Source of the DNA: M55B112 sp964539395 | GTDB taxonomy: Bacteria; Bacteroidota; Bacteroidia; Bacteroidales; GCA-2748055 | DNA: 64,000 bases | NCBI GenBank assembly: GCA_964539395.1 | Contig: CAZIIU010000013.1 | Location: 1-64,000, forward strand | Direction of reading: 5' to 3' | Part shown: positions 31,703-40,367 of the stretch, piece by piece | How positions within the stretch are numbered: position 1 is the stretch's first letter | Layout of the letters: every line of letters starts with the position of its first letter | The notes under the pieces: model-generated | The model's input: the letters and a program-made list of their open reading frames with translations, nothing else | The model's database searches: none | Told to the model about the DNA's origin: nothing | Translations under genes and position numbers: made by a program

Positions 31703-33686
31703 CTGGAAATTCAATAAGATACTTGTTGCTAACAGGGGCGAGATCGCCCTGCGCATCTTGCGGGCTATCCGGAAATCGGGATTGTCGTCTGTCGCCATCT
31801 TTACCGAATCCGACAGGCATCTGCCCTATGTGCAATTCGCCGATGAGTCGTGGCCAATTAACGGGGCAACGCTGGCAGAAACATACCTCAACCAGCAACT
31901 GATCATCGATATTGCCCGTGGTACAGGTGCAACTGCAATACACCCCGGATACGGATTCATGGCTGAAAATGCAGATTTCGCGCGACTCTGCAAGAAGAAT
32001 AATATAATCTTTATCGGGCCTTCTCCGAAGGTGATCGACCTCATGGGGAACAAGGCCAACGCACTGGCAGAAGCAAAAAAACATGGGGCTCCTGTAATTG
32101 AAGGAACTACAGGTTCACCGGAAAAAATTCTGCAAAATGCAGCAAATTTTCAGTATCCCGTTCTCATAAAACCTGCAGCAGGTGGTGGTGGCAAAGGGAT
32201 GCGCATCATAGGCAAAAGCAGCGAACTTAAAGAAGCAATGGAAGACGCCTCAAGAGAGGCAATGAACTATTTTGGTTCAGGGGAACTCTATATCGAACGC
32301 TACATCGAAAGGGCCAGGCACATCGAGGTACAGGTACTGGCCGACCACCATGGCAATGCTGTCCACCTCTTTGAAAGGGAATGCACCCTGCAACGCAGGT
32401 ACCAGAAGATCATCGAAGAGGCCCCCGCCCCATCAATCTCTCCGGAAACAAGGGAAAAAATCACTTCAGCTGCACTTAACCTGACCCGGGGCATCAATTA
32501 TACCAATGCCGGTACCATAGAATTTCTTGTCGATCAGCATGAAAATTTCTATTTCATCGAGATGAATACAAGAATACAGGTAGAGCATCCTGCAACCGAA
32601 ATGATCACAGGAATCGACCTGGTCAGGGAACAAATATGTATCGCCGGAGGAAGCAAACTAAGTGTTCAGCAAGAGGATATTAAGATTAAAGGACATGCCA
32701 TCGAAGCACGGCTATACGCCGAAGATCCGGCGAACAGGTTCATGCCCGCTACCGGAACCATCAGGAAAATAATCACCGATCATGTCAACATCCGAATGGA
32801 CAATGGATACGTTGAAGGCAATTCCATCTCACCATTCTACGATCCCCTGATCAGCAAGGTGATTTCCCATGGCGCCGACAGGAATGAGGCAGTGCGGCAA
32901 CTTATATCCGGACTTAAGCACTACCACCTCGCCGGACCGGTTACGAACCGCGATTTCCTGGTGAAGCTTCTTCAATCGGACGATTTTGCATCCAACAGAA
33001 TTTACACGAAGTATATCGACGAACACCTTGTCTCCCTGCTGGAACAGATGAATTCGGAAAAAGATGAAATTGAAACCAATGTACTCCTTTCCATGTTCAC
33101 CGTAGCTGCAATTCGCCATACCTACAGTTCCCGGGTTCCTCATTCCATCTGGCAAGAAACCGGATACTGGCGCCAGCTTTCTGAAATCAGGTTCCGGTTC
33201 AGGGAAACCGACTACCGCATTCCGATTAGAACCAGCAACACGGGCCGCACCATCGAGGCGATCATCAGCGGTGAACCTGTACAGATACACCTGCTCGATC
33301 AGACAGATAATTTCTTTAAACTGATGATCGATGGCAAACAATACCAGTACTGGGCCGAAGTGGATCAATCGGATCTCATGCTCAACGTGGAGCAATACAG
33401 CTTTTTCGCAGCCAGAACGGATATTCCATTCAACAGACAAAGTGGCACGGTCGCAGTTGCAAATAACAGTGATGCAAATGAGGTGACAGCACCGTTGAAT
33501 GGCAAGGTTGTAAAAATCAATGTAAAAGCAAATGACACCGTATCGTCCGGCGACACCCTGCTCGTCATTGAATCCATGAAAATGGAAAACAGGATTATCT
33601 CGCCGAAAGATGCCGCGATTGCGGAGGTCTTGGTACAGAACGGCGATCTCGTTGAATTAAACAAACAATTAGTCACATTTAAATAA
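31695..33686 (+). CDS. liuD: methylcrotonyl-CoA carboxylase, biotin-carrying (alpha) subunit
   Basis: About 663 residues: biotin carboxylase (1-445; ANRGEIALR start, ATP-grasp loop AAGGGGKGMR, the FIEMNTRIQVEHPATE active-site segment), a linker or BT-like region (450-590), and a C-terminal biotin carrier domain with ESMKMEN, biotinylated on K629. The ATG at 31695 is preferred over an in-frame TTG at 31668 because the conserved domain starts within a few residues; it overlaps liuC by eight bases. BirA at 5081-5809 would attach the biotin. Alpha subunits of acyl-CoA carboxylases look alike; the methylcrotonyl assignment comes from context. Confidence 0.92.
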   Translation: MNNWKFNKILVANRGEIALRILRAIRKSGLSSVAIFTESDRHLPYVQFADESWPINGATLAETYLNQQLIIDIARGTGATAIHPGYGFMAENADFARLCKKNNIIFIGPSPKVIDLMGNKANALAEAKKHGAPVIEGTTGSPEKILQNAANFQYPVLIKPAAGGGGKGMRIIGKSSELKEAMEDASREAMNYFGSGELYIERYIERARHIEVQVLADHHGNAVHLFERECTLQRRYQKIIEEAPAPSISPETREKITSAALNLTRGINYTNAGTIEFLVDQHENFYFIEMNTRIQVEHPATEMITGIDLVREQICIAGGSKLSVQQEDIKIKGHAIEARLYAEDPANRFMPATGTIRKIITDHVNIRMDNGYVEGNSISPFYDPLISKVISHGADRNEAVRQLISGLKHYHLAGPVTNRDFLVKLLQSDDFASNRIYTKYIDEHLVSLLEQMNSEKDEIETNVLLSMFTVAAIRHTYSSRVPHSIWQETGYWRQLSEIRFRFRETDYRIPIRTSNTGRTIEAIISGEPVQIHLLDQTDNFFKLMIDGKQYQYWAEVDQSDLMLNVEQYSFFAARTDIPFNRQSGTVAVANNSDANEVTAPLNGKVVKINVKANDTVSSGDTLLVIESMKMENRIISPKDAAIAEVLVQNGDLVELNKQLVTFK

Positions 33687-33692
33687 TGAACA

Positions 33693-34844
33693 ATGGATCC
33701 CCTATTAACAAATAAACATGAATTATTCAGGGAAAAGGTCAGGTCTTTTGCTGAAAAAGAGATAAAACCTGTGGCAGCAAAGCTTGATGAGGCCTCTGAG
33801 TTTTCGGTGGAATTAACCGAAAAAATGTTCAATGAGGGTTATCTCAGCCTGGTTACTCCGGCAGAGTTTGGTGGCATGGAAATGGATACCCTCTCATACA
33901 TTATAGCAGTGGAGGAAGTTGCCCGTGTTGATGGTTCGCAAGCCGCCACAATTGCAGCCCAAAACTCCCTCGGACAGGGCCCCATACTGGCTTATGGAAC
34001 TGAAGAACAGAAGAAAAAGTTTCTCCCTGTGCTCACCACGGGGAAAAAACTCTGGGCTTTCGGACTTACTGAACCAAATGCCGGTTCGGATTCCAACAAC
34101 ACTGAAACCACAGCCGAATTGAAAGATGGCCACTGGCACATCAACGGCAAAAAGATCTACATCACCAACGCAGCCTCCGTAATGGCCGGTGGCGTTACAG
34201 TGCAGGCTGTCACAGGGGATCGCGGAAAAGGAATGAAGGAGCTATCAGTGATCCTCGTACCACGCGATACGCCGGGCTACAGCACTGAGGTAATCGATTC
34301 AAAGATGATGTGGCGCGCTGCCGATACCGGAAGAATCTTCTTCGACAACGTACAGGTTCCCAAAGAATATATCCTCGGAGAACGGGGGAAAGGATCAAAA
34401 ATCATGCTTGCTACACTCGACAGCGGCAGACTCTCTATCGCTGCCATGGGACTCGGACTTGCACAGGGGGCGTTTGAGATGGCAATGGAATATGCCTCCG
34501 GCCGGGTACAATTCGGTAAGCCAATCCGCAGCTTTCAGGTCAACTCATTCAAACTGGCCGATATGGCTACGAAAATTGAGCTGGCAAGAAGTCTGCTTTA
34601 CAAGGCTTGCTGGCTCAAGGATCATAAGCAGCCTTTTGGCAAAGAAGCCGCTATGTCTAAACTGTATGCCTCTGAGATAGCACGCGAAATCGCCAACGAG
34701 TCGCTGCAGATCCACGGTGCACACGGACTGATGAAGGAAAATCCTATCGAACGATTCTACCGTGACCAACGAATCCTTGAGATCGGTGAGGGAACTTCAG
34801 AGATACTGCGGCTTGTTATCGCAAGGCATTTAGGAATCAGGTAA
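33693..34844 (+). CDS. liuA: acyl-CoA dehydrogenase, probably isovaleryl-CoA by context
   Basis: A 383-residue FAD enzyme of the acyl-CoA dehydrogenase family (AFGLTEPNAGSD and FYRDQRILEIGEGTSEI signatures). In the operon it would oxidise isovaleryl-CoA to 3-methylcrotonyl-CoA, feeding the carboxylase. However, the catalytic Glu is in the usual short/medium-chain position (E366 in GEGTSEI). The alternative Glu of mammalian isovaleryl-CoA dehydrogenase (in the LDLERL helix) is Gly here (G245 in LDSGRL). A short- or branched-chain substrate is therefore equally compatible by sequence. It starts six bases after liuD and is followed after ten bases by the IPP isomerase gene. Confidence 0.85.
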   Translation: MDPLLTNKHELFREKVRSFAEKEIKPVAAKLDEASEFSVELTEKMFNEGYLSLVTPAEFGGMEMDTLSYIIAVEEVARVDGSQAATIAAQNSLGQGPILAYGTEEQKKKFLPVLTTGKKLWAFGLTEPNAGSDSNNTETTAELKDGHWHINGKKIYITNAASVMAGGVTVQAVTGDRGKGMKELSVILVPRDTPGYSTEVIDSKMMWRAADTGRIFFDNVQVPKEYILGERGKGSKIMLATLDSGRLSIAAMGLGLAQGAFEMAMEYASGRVQFGKPIRSFQVNSFKLADMATKIELARSLLYKACWLKDHKQPFGKEAAMSKLYASEIAREIANESLQIHGAHGLMKENPIERFYRDQRILEIGEGTSEILRLVIARHLGIR

Positions 34845-34854
34845 ATAGTCCATC

Positions 34855-35853
34855 ATGGAATCACTTGAAACACGAAAAAAAGACCATATCGACCTCGCGT
34901 TCAGATCGCAAACCGGTATGCCGGAGATCGACCACAGGTTTCATTATGAACCTATGCTTGCAGCCCACCCGGAAAAGGGCCTTCAACCCTTCAGATTTCT
35001 GGACCGCGAACACCGCGTCCCGATGTGGGTCAGCAGCATGACCGGCGGAACTAAACTTGCCGGAATCATCAACAGGAACCTGGCCCGTGCCTGCAGGGAA
35101 TTCGGTATGGGCATGGGGCTCGGCTCCTGCAGGATCATCCTGAAGGACAATACCTATTTAGAGGACTTCAACATGCGACCGGTTATCGGACCGGATATGC
35201 CGCTGTGGGCCAACCTCGGGATCGCACAGATTGAAGAGTTGCTGGAAGAAGGCAGGGTTTCACTGGCAACCGCGTTGGTGGAAAAGCTGGAAGCAGACGG
35301 ACTTATCATCCATGTTAACCCAATGCAGGAATGGTTCCAGCCCGAAGGAGATATCATAAAATATCCGCCCATCGATACGATCAGGCGCTTCATGGATCAT
35401 TTCAAATACCCCCTCATCGTTAAAGAGGTCGGTCAGGGCATCGGACCGGAAAGCCTGAGGGCCCTGCTTCAATTACCCCTGAAGGCAATAGAGTTTGCTG
35501 CGTTCGGGGGAACGAATTTTGCCCGTGTAGAACTTCTGCGCAGCGAAAATGCAGAGGCAACCCTGTTCGAACCTCTCTCAAACATCGGTGAAGATGCAAT
35601 GTCGATGGTAGAGTCGATAAACGCAATTATCACCACTGAAAAACCGGTGTGCAGTGAACTGATCATCTCCGGCGGAATCAGAAATTTCCTGGATGGTTTC
35701 TACCTGCTAAAGAAATCAAAGTTGCCCGCGATCTACGGGATGGCCTCCACTTTCTTAAAATATGCAAAGGAAGATTACGATCAACTCTATACATTTGTTG
35801 AAGGCCAGGTAAAAGGACTTGAGATGGCTTTTGCATACCTGTCCGTTAAATAA
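34855..35853 (+). CDS. fni: type 2 isopentenyl-diphosphate delta-isomerase
   Basis: FMN- and NADPH-dependent isomerase interconverting IPP and DMAPP, unrelated to the type 1 enzyme. The 332-residue protein starts with the family's RKKDHI segment. It has the FMN-site segment VSSMTGGT, the INRNLARACREFGMGMGLGS region, HVNPMQEWFQPEGD, and the late ISGGIRNFLDGF phosphate-binding loop. It joins the leucine genes to the mevalonate genes: ten bases after the acyl-CoA dehydrogenase and five before HMG-CoA reductase. Confidence 0.95.
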   Translation: MESLETRKKDHIDLAFRSQTGMPEIDHRFHYEPMLAAHPEKGLQPFRFLDREHRVPMWVSSMTGGTKLAGIINRNLARACREFGMGMGLGSCRIILKDNTYLEDFNMRPVIGPDMPLWANLGIAQIEELLEEGRVSLATALVEKLEADGLIIHVNPMQEWFQPEGDIIKYPPIDTIRRFMDHFKYPLIVKEVGQGIGPESLRALLQLPLKAIEFAAFGGTNFARVELLRSENAEATLFEPLSNIGEDAMSMVESINAIITTEKPVCSELIISGGIRNFLDGFYLLKKSKLPAIYGMASTFLKYAKEDYDQLYTFVEGQVKGLEMAFAYLSVK

Positions 35854-35858
35854 AAAAG

Positions 35859-37187
35859 ATGGCTCAGAAGAAGGCAATATCGGGCTTCTCAAAGCTGACA
35901 CCAAGGCAAAAAACCGAATGGCTGCGCGATGAACATAATCTTCCGGATGAACAGCTTGAAACCCTCTCCTCCCATCTTCATCCCGACCCACAGTTACAGT
36001 CGCTCTACAATGAGTTCAGCGAAAACACCGTTTCCAATTTCTTCATACCCTACGGATTGGCCCCCAACTTCCTGATAAATGATAGGTGGTATGTGCTGCC
36101 AATGGCCATCGAGGAAAGCTCGGTAGTGGCAGCTGCTTCACACGCGGCAAAGTTCTGGTCGGACTATGGTGGGTTCCGGGCAGAGGTGGTGGACACGGTT
36201 AAGGTCGGACAGGTTCATTTCTTCTGGAGCGGCACTGAAGGCTTTATAACGGAAGTATTCGAAAAAAACAGGGCGACAATGATCCGGTCGATGGATCCGT
36301 TCACAGAATCAATGCGAAAACGGGACGGCGGAATAAAAGATCTCCTGCTGACCCGACCGCAGGATTCACCTGACCATTATTACCAATTGCAGCTTCAGTT
36401 CAGAACCGCCAGTGCCATGGGGGCAAACTTTATCAACACCGTTCTCGAAGAAATGTCGAAAGTGTGGAAACAAATTGTCGCAAAACACGCGAAGGAGCAA
36501 AAGGAAGAGGGGGAACTTGAGGTTAACATGGCAATCCTGTCGAATTACACACCCGAATGCCTGGTAAGGGTTTGGGTGGAAACCGGGGTTGCAGCCTTCG
36601 GCCGGTTCGATGCAAACCTCTCAGGGCAACAATTCGGGGAAAAATTTGTCAGGGCCACAGAAATTGCAGGAACCGATACATACCGTGCCGTTACACACAA
36701 CAAAGGGATCTTTAACGGAATGGATGCGGTAGTTATCGCTACAGGAAATGATTTCAGGGCCGTCGAAGCCTGCGGACATGCCTTTGCTGCCCGTAACGGC
36801 CGCTACCGCAGTCTCTCCAAGGCTGAGATCAGGAATAACAGATTCAGGTTTGAACTGGAGGTTCCCATGTCGGTCGGCACAGTAGGAGGACTCACATCCG
36901 GTCACCCTCTGGCTGCCACAAGCCTGAAGATTCTGCATGATCCTTCGTCTGAGGAGCTGATGATGATCATCGCCGCAGCCGGACTGGCAAATAACTTTAG
37001 TGCCATACGTTCACTGATCACCACCGGTATTCAGGAAGGACATATGAAAATGCACCTTACAAATATCCTCAGGCAGCTCGGAGCAGACGAACTTTTGAAA
37101 CTGGAAGCAGTAAAATTCTTCAAAAACAAAACTGTCAGCTATGCCGATGTAAAAAAGTTTGTCCTGGAAAAAAAGAACAAACCATGA
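35859..37187 (+). CDS. mvaA: class II hydroxymethylglutaryl-CoA reductase
   Basis: A 442-residue soluble HMG-CoA reductase of the bacterial class II, without membrane anchor. Catalytic elements are present: Glu in EESSVVAAAS (85/86), Lys in HNKGIFNGMD, Asp in ATGNDFRA, and the C-terminal His in EGHMKMHL. Class II enzymes either make mevalonate or, as in Pseudomonas mevalonii, break it down. The two GHMP kinases, decarboxylase and isomerase beside it argue for the synthetic direction. It overlaps the GHMP kinase gene by four bases (ATGA). Confidence 0.95.
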   Translation: MAQKKAISGFSKLTPRQKTEWLRDEHNLPDEQLETLSSHLHPDPQLQSLYNEFSENTVSNFFIPYGLAPNFLINDRWYVLPMAIEESSVVAAASHAAKFWSDYGGFRAEVVDTVKVGQVHFFWSGTEGFITEVFEKNRATMIRSMDPFTESMRKRDGGIKDLLLTRPQDSPDHYYQLQLQFRTASAMGANFINTVLEEMSKVWKQIVAKHAKEQKEEGELEVNMAILSNYTPECLVRVWVETGVAAFGRFDANLSGQQFGEKFVRATEIAGTDTYRAVTHNKGIFNGMDAVVIATGNDFRAVEACGHAFAARNGRYRSLSKAEIRNNRFRFELEVPMSVGTVGGLTSGHPLAATSLKILHDPSSEELMMIIAAAGLANNFSAIRSLITTGIQEGHMKMHLTNILRQLGADELLKLEAVKFFKNKTVSYADVKKFVLEKKNKP

Positions 37188-38101
37188 ACCAACAATTCTA
37201 TGCACGCGGAAAGCTATTGCTGAGTTCCGAATTTATGATCCTGCACGGAGCAAAGGCGCTTGCTGTGCCGCTTAATGTAGGACAATCGCTCAAGCTGGTT
37301 GCAAAAAGGAATCCGGGTGTGGTACATTGGTTGGCAGAATTTGATCATGATACCTGGTTTGAAACCACCCTCTCACTGGAAAAACTTGAAATTCTTGATA
37401 CCACAGGGGAAGATAAATCGAGAAACCTGGTCCACATCCTCAGGAATCTGCTGGAGATCAAACCCTCATTTACGGACCAGCTTCACTCAAACGATGTGGT
37501 TACCACGCTTGAATTTGACCCGTCATTTGGTTTCGGCAGCTCTTCGACCCTAACAGCGCTCCTGGCACAATGGGCACAGATTGATCCAATGCAGCTCCAC
37601 TTCCATATTTCACAAGGATCGGGTTATGATGTTGCCTGTGCCGGTGCAGAATCGGCGATCCTCTACCAGGTGGTGAACGATATGCCGGTAATACAATCGG
37701 TCGATTTCCAACCCATCTTTATGGAAAGAATGTGGCTGGTCTACCTCGGACATAAACGAAATTCATCAGAAAGTGTAGCTGCTTTTCTGAATAGCTATGA
37801 AGCAGATCAGGATGATATTGCACGTTACTCCGCGATCACCTGTGAAATGCTCAGGGCACAGTCAGCCGTGGAGTTTGGATCACTGATGCATACCCATGAG
37901 AAGCGGCTGTCGGAGATCCTGAACATTCCCCCTCTCAAACAAAAACTGTTCCCCGACCTTGATGGATATGCAAAATCGCTTGGTGCCTGGGGAGGTGATT
38001 TTGCCTTACTCCTGACTTCGTGGGATAAAGAAAAGCTGGCATTCTACCTCCGGGAAAAGGGGTTCGACAGATGGTTCGCCTACGTTGATCTTGTTCTATA
38101 G
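37184..38101 (+). CDS. GYDIA-type GHMP kinase, probably phosphomevalonate kinase
   Basis: A 305-residue GHMP-superfamily kinase with the N-terminal GKLLLSSEFMILHGAKALAVP segment, the glycine-rich ATP loop FGFGSSSTLTA, and GYDVACAGA in place of the usual active-site loop. This matches Bacteroidota kinases called the GYDIA family, which sit in mevalonate clusters. The pathway needs two kinases before the decarboxylase. The kinase at 39351 looks like mevalonate kinase, so this one is the likely phosphomevalonate kinase. That assignment is by elimination. Confidence 0.85.
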   Translation: MNQQFYARGKLLLSSEFMILHGAKALAVPLNVGQSLKLVAKRNPGVVHWLAEFDHDTWFETTLSLEKLEILDTTGEDKSRNLVHILRNLLEIKPSFTDQLHSNDVVTTLEFDPSFGFGSSSTLTALLAQWAQIDPMQLHFHISQGSGYDVACAGAESAILYQVVNDMPVIQSVDFQPIFMERMWLVYLGHKRNSSESVAAFLNSYEADQDDIARYSAITCEMLRAQSAVEFGSLMHTHEKRLSEILNIPPLKQKLFPDLDGYAKSLGAWGGDFALLLTSWDKEKLAFYLREKGFDRWFAYVDLVL

Positions 38102-38146
38102 CAACAGTACGTATAATTAACCGGGTATTAACCAAAAATTATAACA

Positions 38147-39244
38147 ATGGACAAGTATGAAAATGTACTGAAACAGGAGACCCAAAAACTCGGCTCAATG
38201 GAACCTGTCAGGAAAGAAGGTTCTGTCGGCTGGCAAGCACCGTCGAACATTGCCATCGTAAAATACTGGGGCAAATATCCGGGTCAGGTACCGGCGAACG
38301 CTTCGCTGAGTGTTACCCTTGAAAAGGCGGTGACCAGAACACGCATCGGCTATTCATGGCAGAAAAATGAAAATGGCGTTCAGCTCAAATTTACATTTGA
38401 AGGGAAGAAAACTCCCGATTTTGAGAAAAGAATAAAAAAGAACCTTAATAACATCACACCGTTTTTTCCCTGGCTTAACAGGGTCAAGCTTGCAATAAGC
38501 TCTGAAAATACATTCCCCCACTCTTCAGGTATTGCATCTAGTGCGTCGGCGATGGGTGCACTGTCGCTCGGACTGTGTGAGATTGAAGAGCAATTGTTTG
38601 GCGGACGCGCTACAGAGGATTTTTTCAGGAAAGCATCTTTTATTGCCCGTCTCGGTTCAGGCAGTGCATCCCGTTCGCTCTATGGGAGGTTATCTGTATG
38701 GGGATACACGGCAAGCTGCAAGGATTCATCCGACGAATATGCAATCCCTGTTGAAGGTGTACATGATAATTTTTTGGGAATCCATGACAGCATCCTGATC
38801 ATCGAGTCGGGGAAAAAGCAGGTTTCAAGCACCATGGGACACGACCTGATGAAATCAAATCCATATGCAAAACTGCGGTTCGACGCCGCAGAAGAAAACA
38901 TGCAACGACTCTGCAAAATTGTCAGAGAAGGTGACCTCAGGCAATTCATTGATGTGATGGAGAACGAAGCGCTTACCCTGCATGCAATGATGATGACCAG
39001 CAGGCCGGGGTTCATGCTCATGAAGGCGAACACTGTGGAGGCCATCCACAGGATCAGGAAGTACAGGGAACAGAGCGGTATGAGCGTAGGGTTTACCCTC
39101 GATGCAGGTGCCAATGTTCACATGCTCTACCCAGAAAAAGATGCCGATCGGATCAGGATGTACATTGAGAGCGAACTGCAGGAACTGTGCGAGAATGGAG
39201 CCGTTATTCATGACCGGATGGGAGACGGTCCGCTGAAGTTTTAA
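38147..39244 (+). CDS. mvaD: diphosphomevalonate decarboxylase
   Basis: Converts mevalonate 5-diphosphate to isopentenyl diphosphate, with ATP and loss of CO2. The 365-residue protein shows the hallmark APSNIAIVKYWGK segment, the SGIASSASAMGAL ATP loop, GSGSASRSLYG and the FTLDAGANVHMLYP C-terminal strand. It follows the GHMP kinase after 45 bases. It is about 20-30 residues longer at the N-terminus than most, with no recognisable motif in the extra part. Confidence 0.95.
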   Translation: MDKYENVLKQETQKLGSMEPVRKEGSVGWQAPSNIAIVKYWGKYPGQVPANASLSVTLEKAVTRTRIGYSWQKNENGVQLKFTFEGKKTPDFEKRIKKNLNNITPFFPWLNRVKLAISSENTFPHSSGIASSASAMGALSLGLCEIEEQLFGGRATEDFFRKASFIARLGSGSASRSLYGRLSVWGYTASCKDSSDEYAIPVEGVHDNFLGIHDSILIIESGKKQVSSTMGHDLMKSNPYAKLRFDAAEENMQRLCKIVREGDLRQFIDVMENEALTLHAMMMTSRPGFMLMKANTVEAIHRIRKYREQSGMSVGFTLDAGANVHMLYPEKDADRIRMYIESELQELCENGAVIHDRMGDGPLKF

Positions 39245-39247
39245 AAT

Positions 39248-39296
39248 CCGGTTAAACAGGAAACACCAGCAGTTTCGCTGGTTTTGAAGAAACCGG
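39248..39296 (+). other. nested RNA hairpin between mvaD and mevalonate kinase
   Basis: An inner stem ACCAGC/GCTGGT (39265-39270 with 39277-39282, six-base loop) followed by TTT lies inside an outer stem CCGGTT/AACCGG (39248-39253 with 39291-39296). It could weaken read-through into the kinase gene or stabilise the upstream RNA. The T-run is short, so full termination is unlikely. Confidence 0.35.
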
Positions 39297-39350
39297 TCGG
39301 TCGGCTGATTGATTTGGAAAAACATTTTAGAATTATCACGTGAGGTAAAA

Positions 39351-40277
39351 ATGATTAACACGAAAAAGAGATACGCTGCAAAATTGATGCTTGCAGGGGA
39401 GTACGGGGTGATCGTTGGAAGCGAAGCAATTACGGTACCGTTAAAAAATTATTATGCGCAATTGGCACAGCGGAAGGGTGAAACACGGGATCCGGAAATC
39501 ATCAGATCGGTGGCAAGCCTCAGAAAACTTCTAACCTATATCAGGTCACTCCCTAAAAACAGCTTTTATGCAATTCCCGATACCAATGAGCTGGAAGAGT
39601 CTCTAAAAAAAGGATACTATATCTCTTCGACCATTCCCCACGGATATGGTATCGGAAGCTCAGGTGCCGTATCGGCCCTGGTGTATGACCAGTTCTTCAA
39701 TTCCGAAAAAGTAACCGGACTTCAGCAACAGCGGAAGGACCTGGCAACAATTGAGTCTTGCTTTCACGGGAAAAGTTCAGGTGTGGATGCGATGACCTGC
39801 TTTACCGGTAAGGCGTTGCATTTTCTGCCAGAAGGGGAGATCAGGGAGTCAGAAATGGACCCTCTCCAACCCCGGGGGGGATACCGCTTTTTCCTGCTCG
39901 ATTCCGGGCAGGTATTTGATACTGCTCCATTGGTTCGGTATTTCCTTGAAAAGATGAAGAACAGTAAGTTTGCAGAACTGATCACCAGGGACTATTTCGA
40001 CCTGATAAAAAAATTCATTAGCACGCTGAACGGAACTTCAGACAATGACACAGCGCTGATATTCAGGGCAATATCCGACTTTCAGTGGAACCATTTTTCA
40101 CGTATGATCCCAGAACAAATGAAAGATGCCTGGATCAACGGCCTGGTAAGCAATGCTCATTACATGAAACTGAACGGGTCCGGAGGTGGTTTCATGCTTG
40201 GAATCGCACATGAAAGTGCGAAAGATACTGTGGAACAAATGCTCCATGGCTCAACGATTACCTGGCTTGGAGTATGA
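39351..40277 (+). CDS. mvk: mevalonate kinase
   Basis: A GHMP kinase of about 308 residues that phosphorylates mevalonate. It has the substrate-region start KLMLAGEYGVIVGSEAITVP, the ATP loop GYGIGSSGAVSAL, and HGKSSGVDAMTCF carrying the catalytic Asp. The GSGGGFMLG strand lies near the end. The frame runs from 39309, but the ATG at 39351 is better: it follows a good ribosome-binding sequence (GAGGTAA) and matches the family's N-terminus. The 106-base gap before it contains a hairpin. It is last in the leucine-mevalonate block. Confidence 0.88.
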   Translation: MINTKKRYAAKLMLAGEYGVIVGSEAITVPLKNYYAQLAQRKGETRDPEIIRSVASLRKLLTYIRSLPKNSFYAIPDTNELEESLKKGYYISSTIPHGYGIGSSGAVSALVYDQFFNSEKVTGLQQQRKDLATIESCFHGKSSGVDAMTCFTGKALHFLPEGEIRESEMDPLQPRGGYRFFLLDSGQVFDTAPLVRYFLEKMKNSKFAELITRDYFDLIKKFISTLNGTSDNDTALIFRAISDFQWNHFSRMIPEQMKDAWINGLVSNAHYMKLNGSGGGFMLGIAHESAKDTVEQMLHGSTITWLGV

Positions 40278-40296
40278 TAGGTCTGTAATACACCAT

Positions 40297-40327
40297 AAAA
40301 AAGGGTGCCTGTTGCCAGACACCCTTA
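40297..40327 (-). terminator. terminator of the lipoprotein gene, possibly bidirectional
   Basis: Stem AAGGGTG..CTG / CAG..CACCCTT with loop TTGC. On the minus strand it is followed by six T (40302-40297), so it ends transcription of the lipoprotein gene. On the plus strand only TATATC follows, so it would stop the mevalonate transcript less well. Confidence 0.8.
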
Positions 40328-40367
40328 TATCAGGTCTCATTCTGTTGAGCATTCCAACGCTGTAACC

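Noticed and set aside
32829..33440. 203-codon open frame antisense to the carboxylase alpha subunit
   Set aside because: Shadow of the liuD coding strand without family features.
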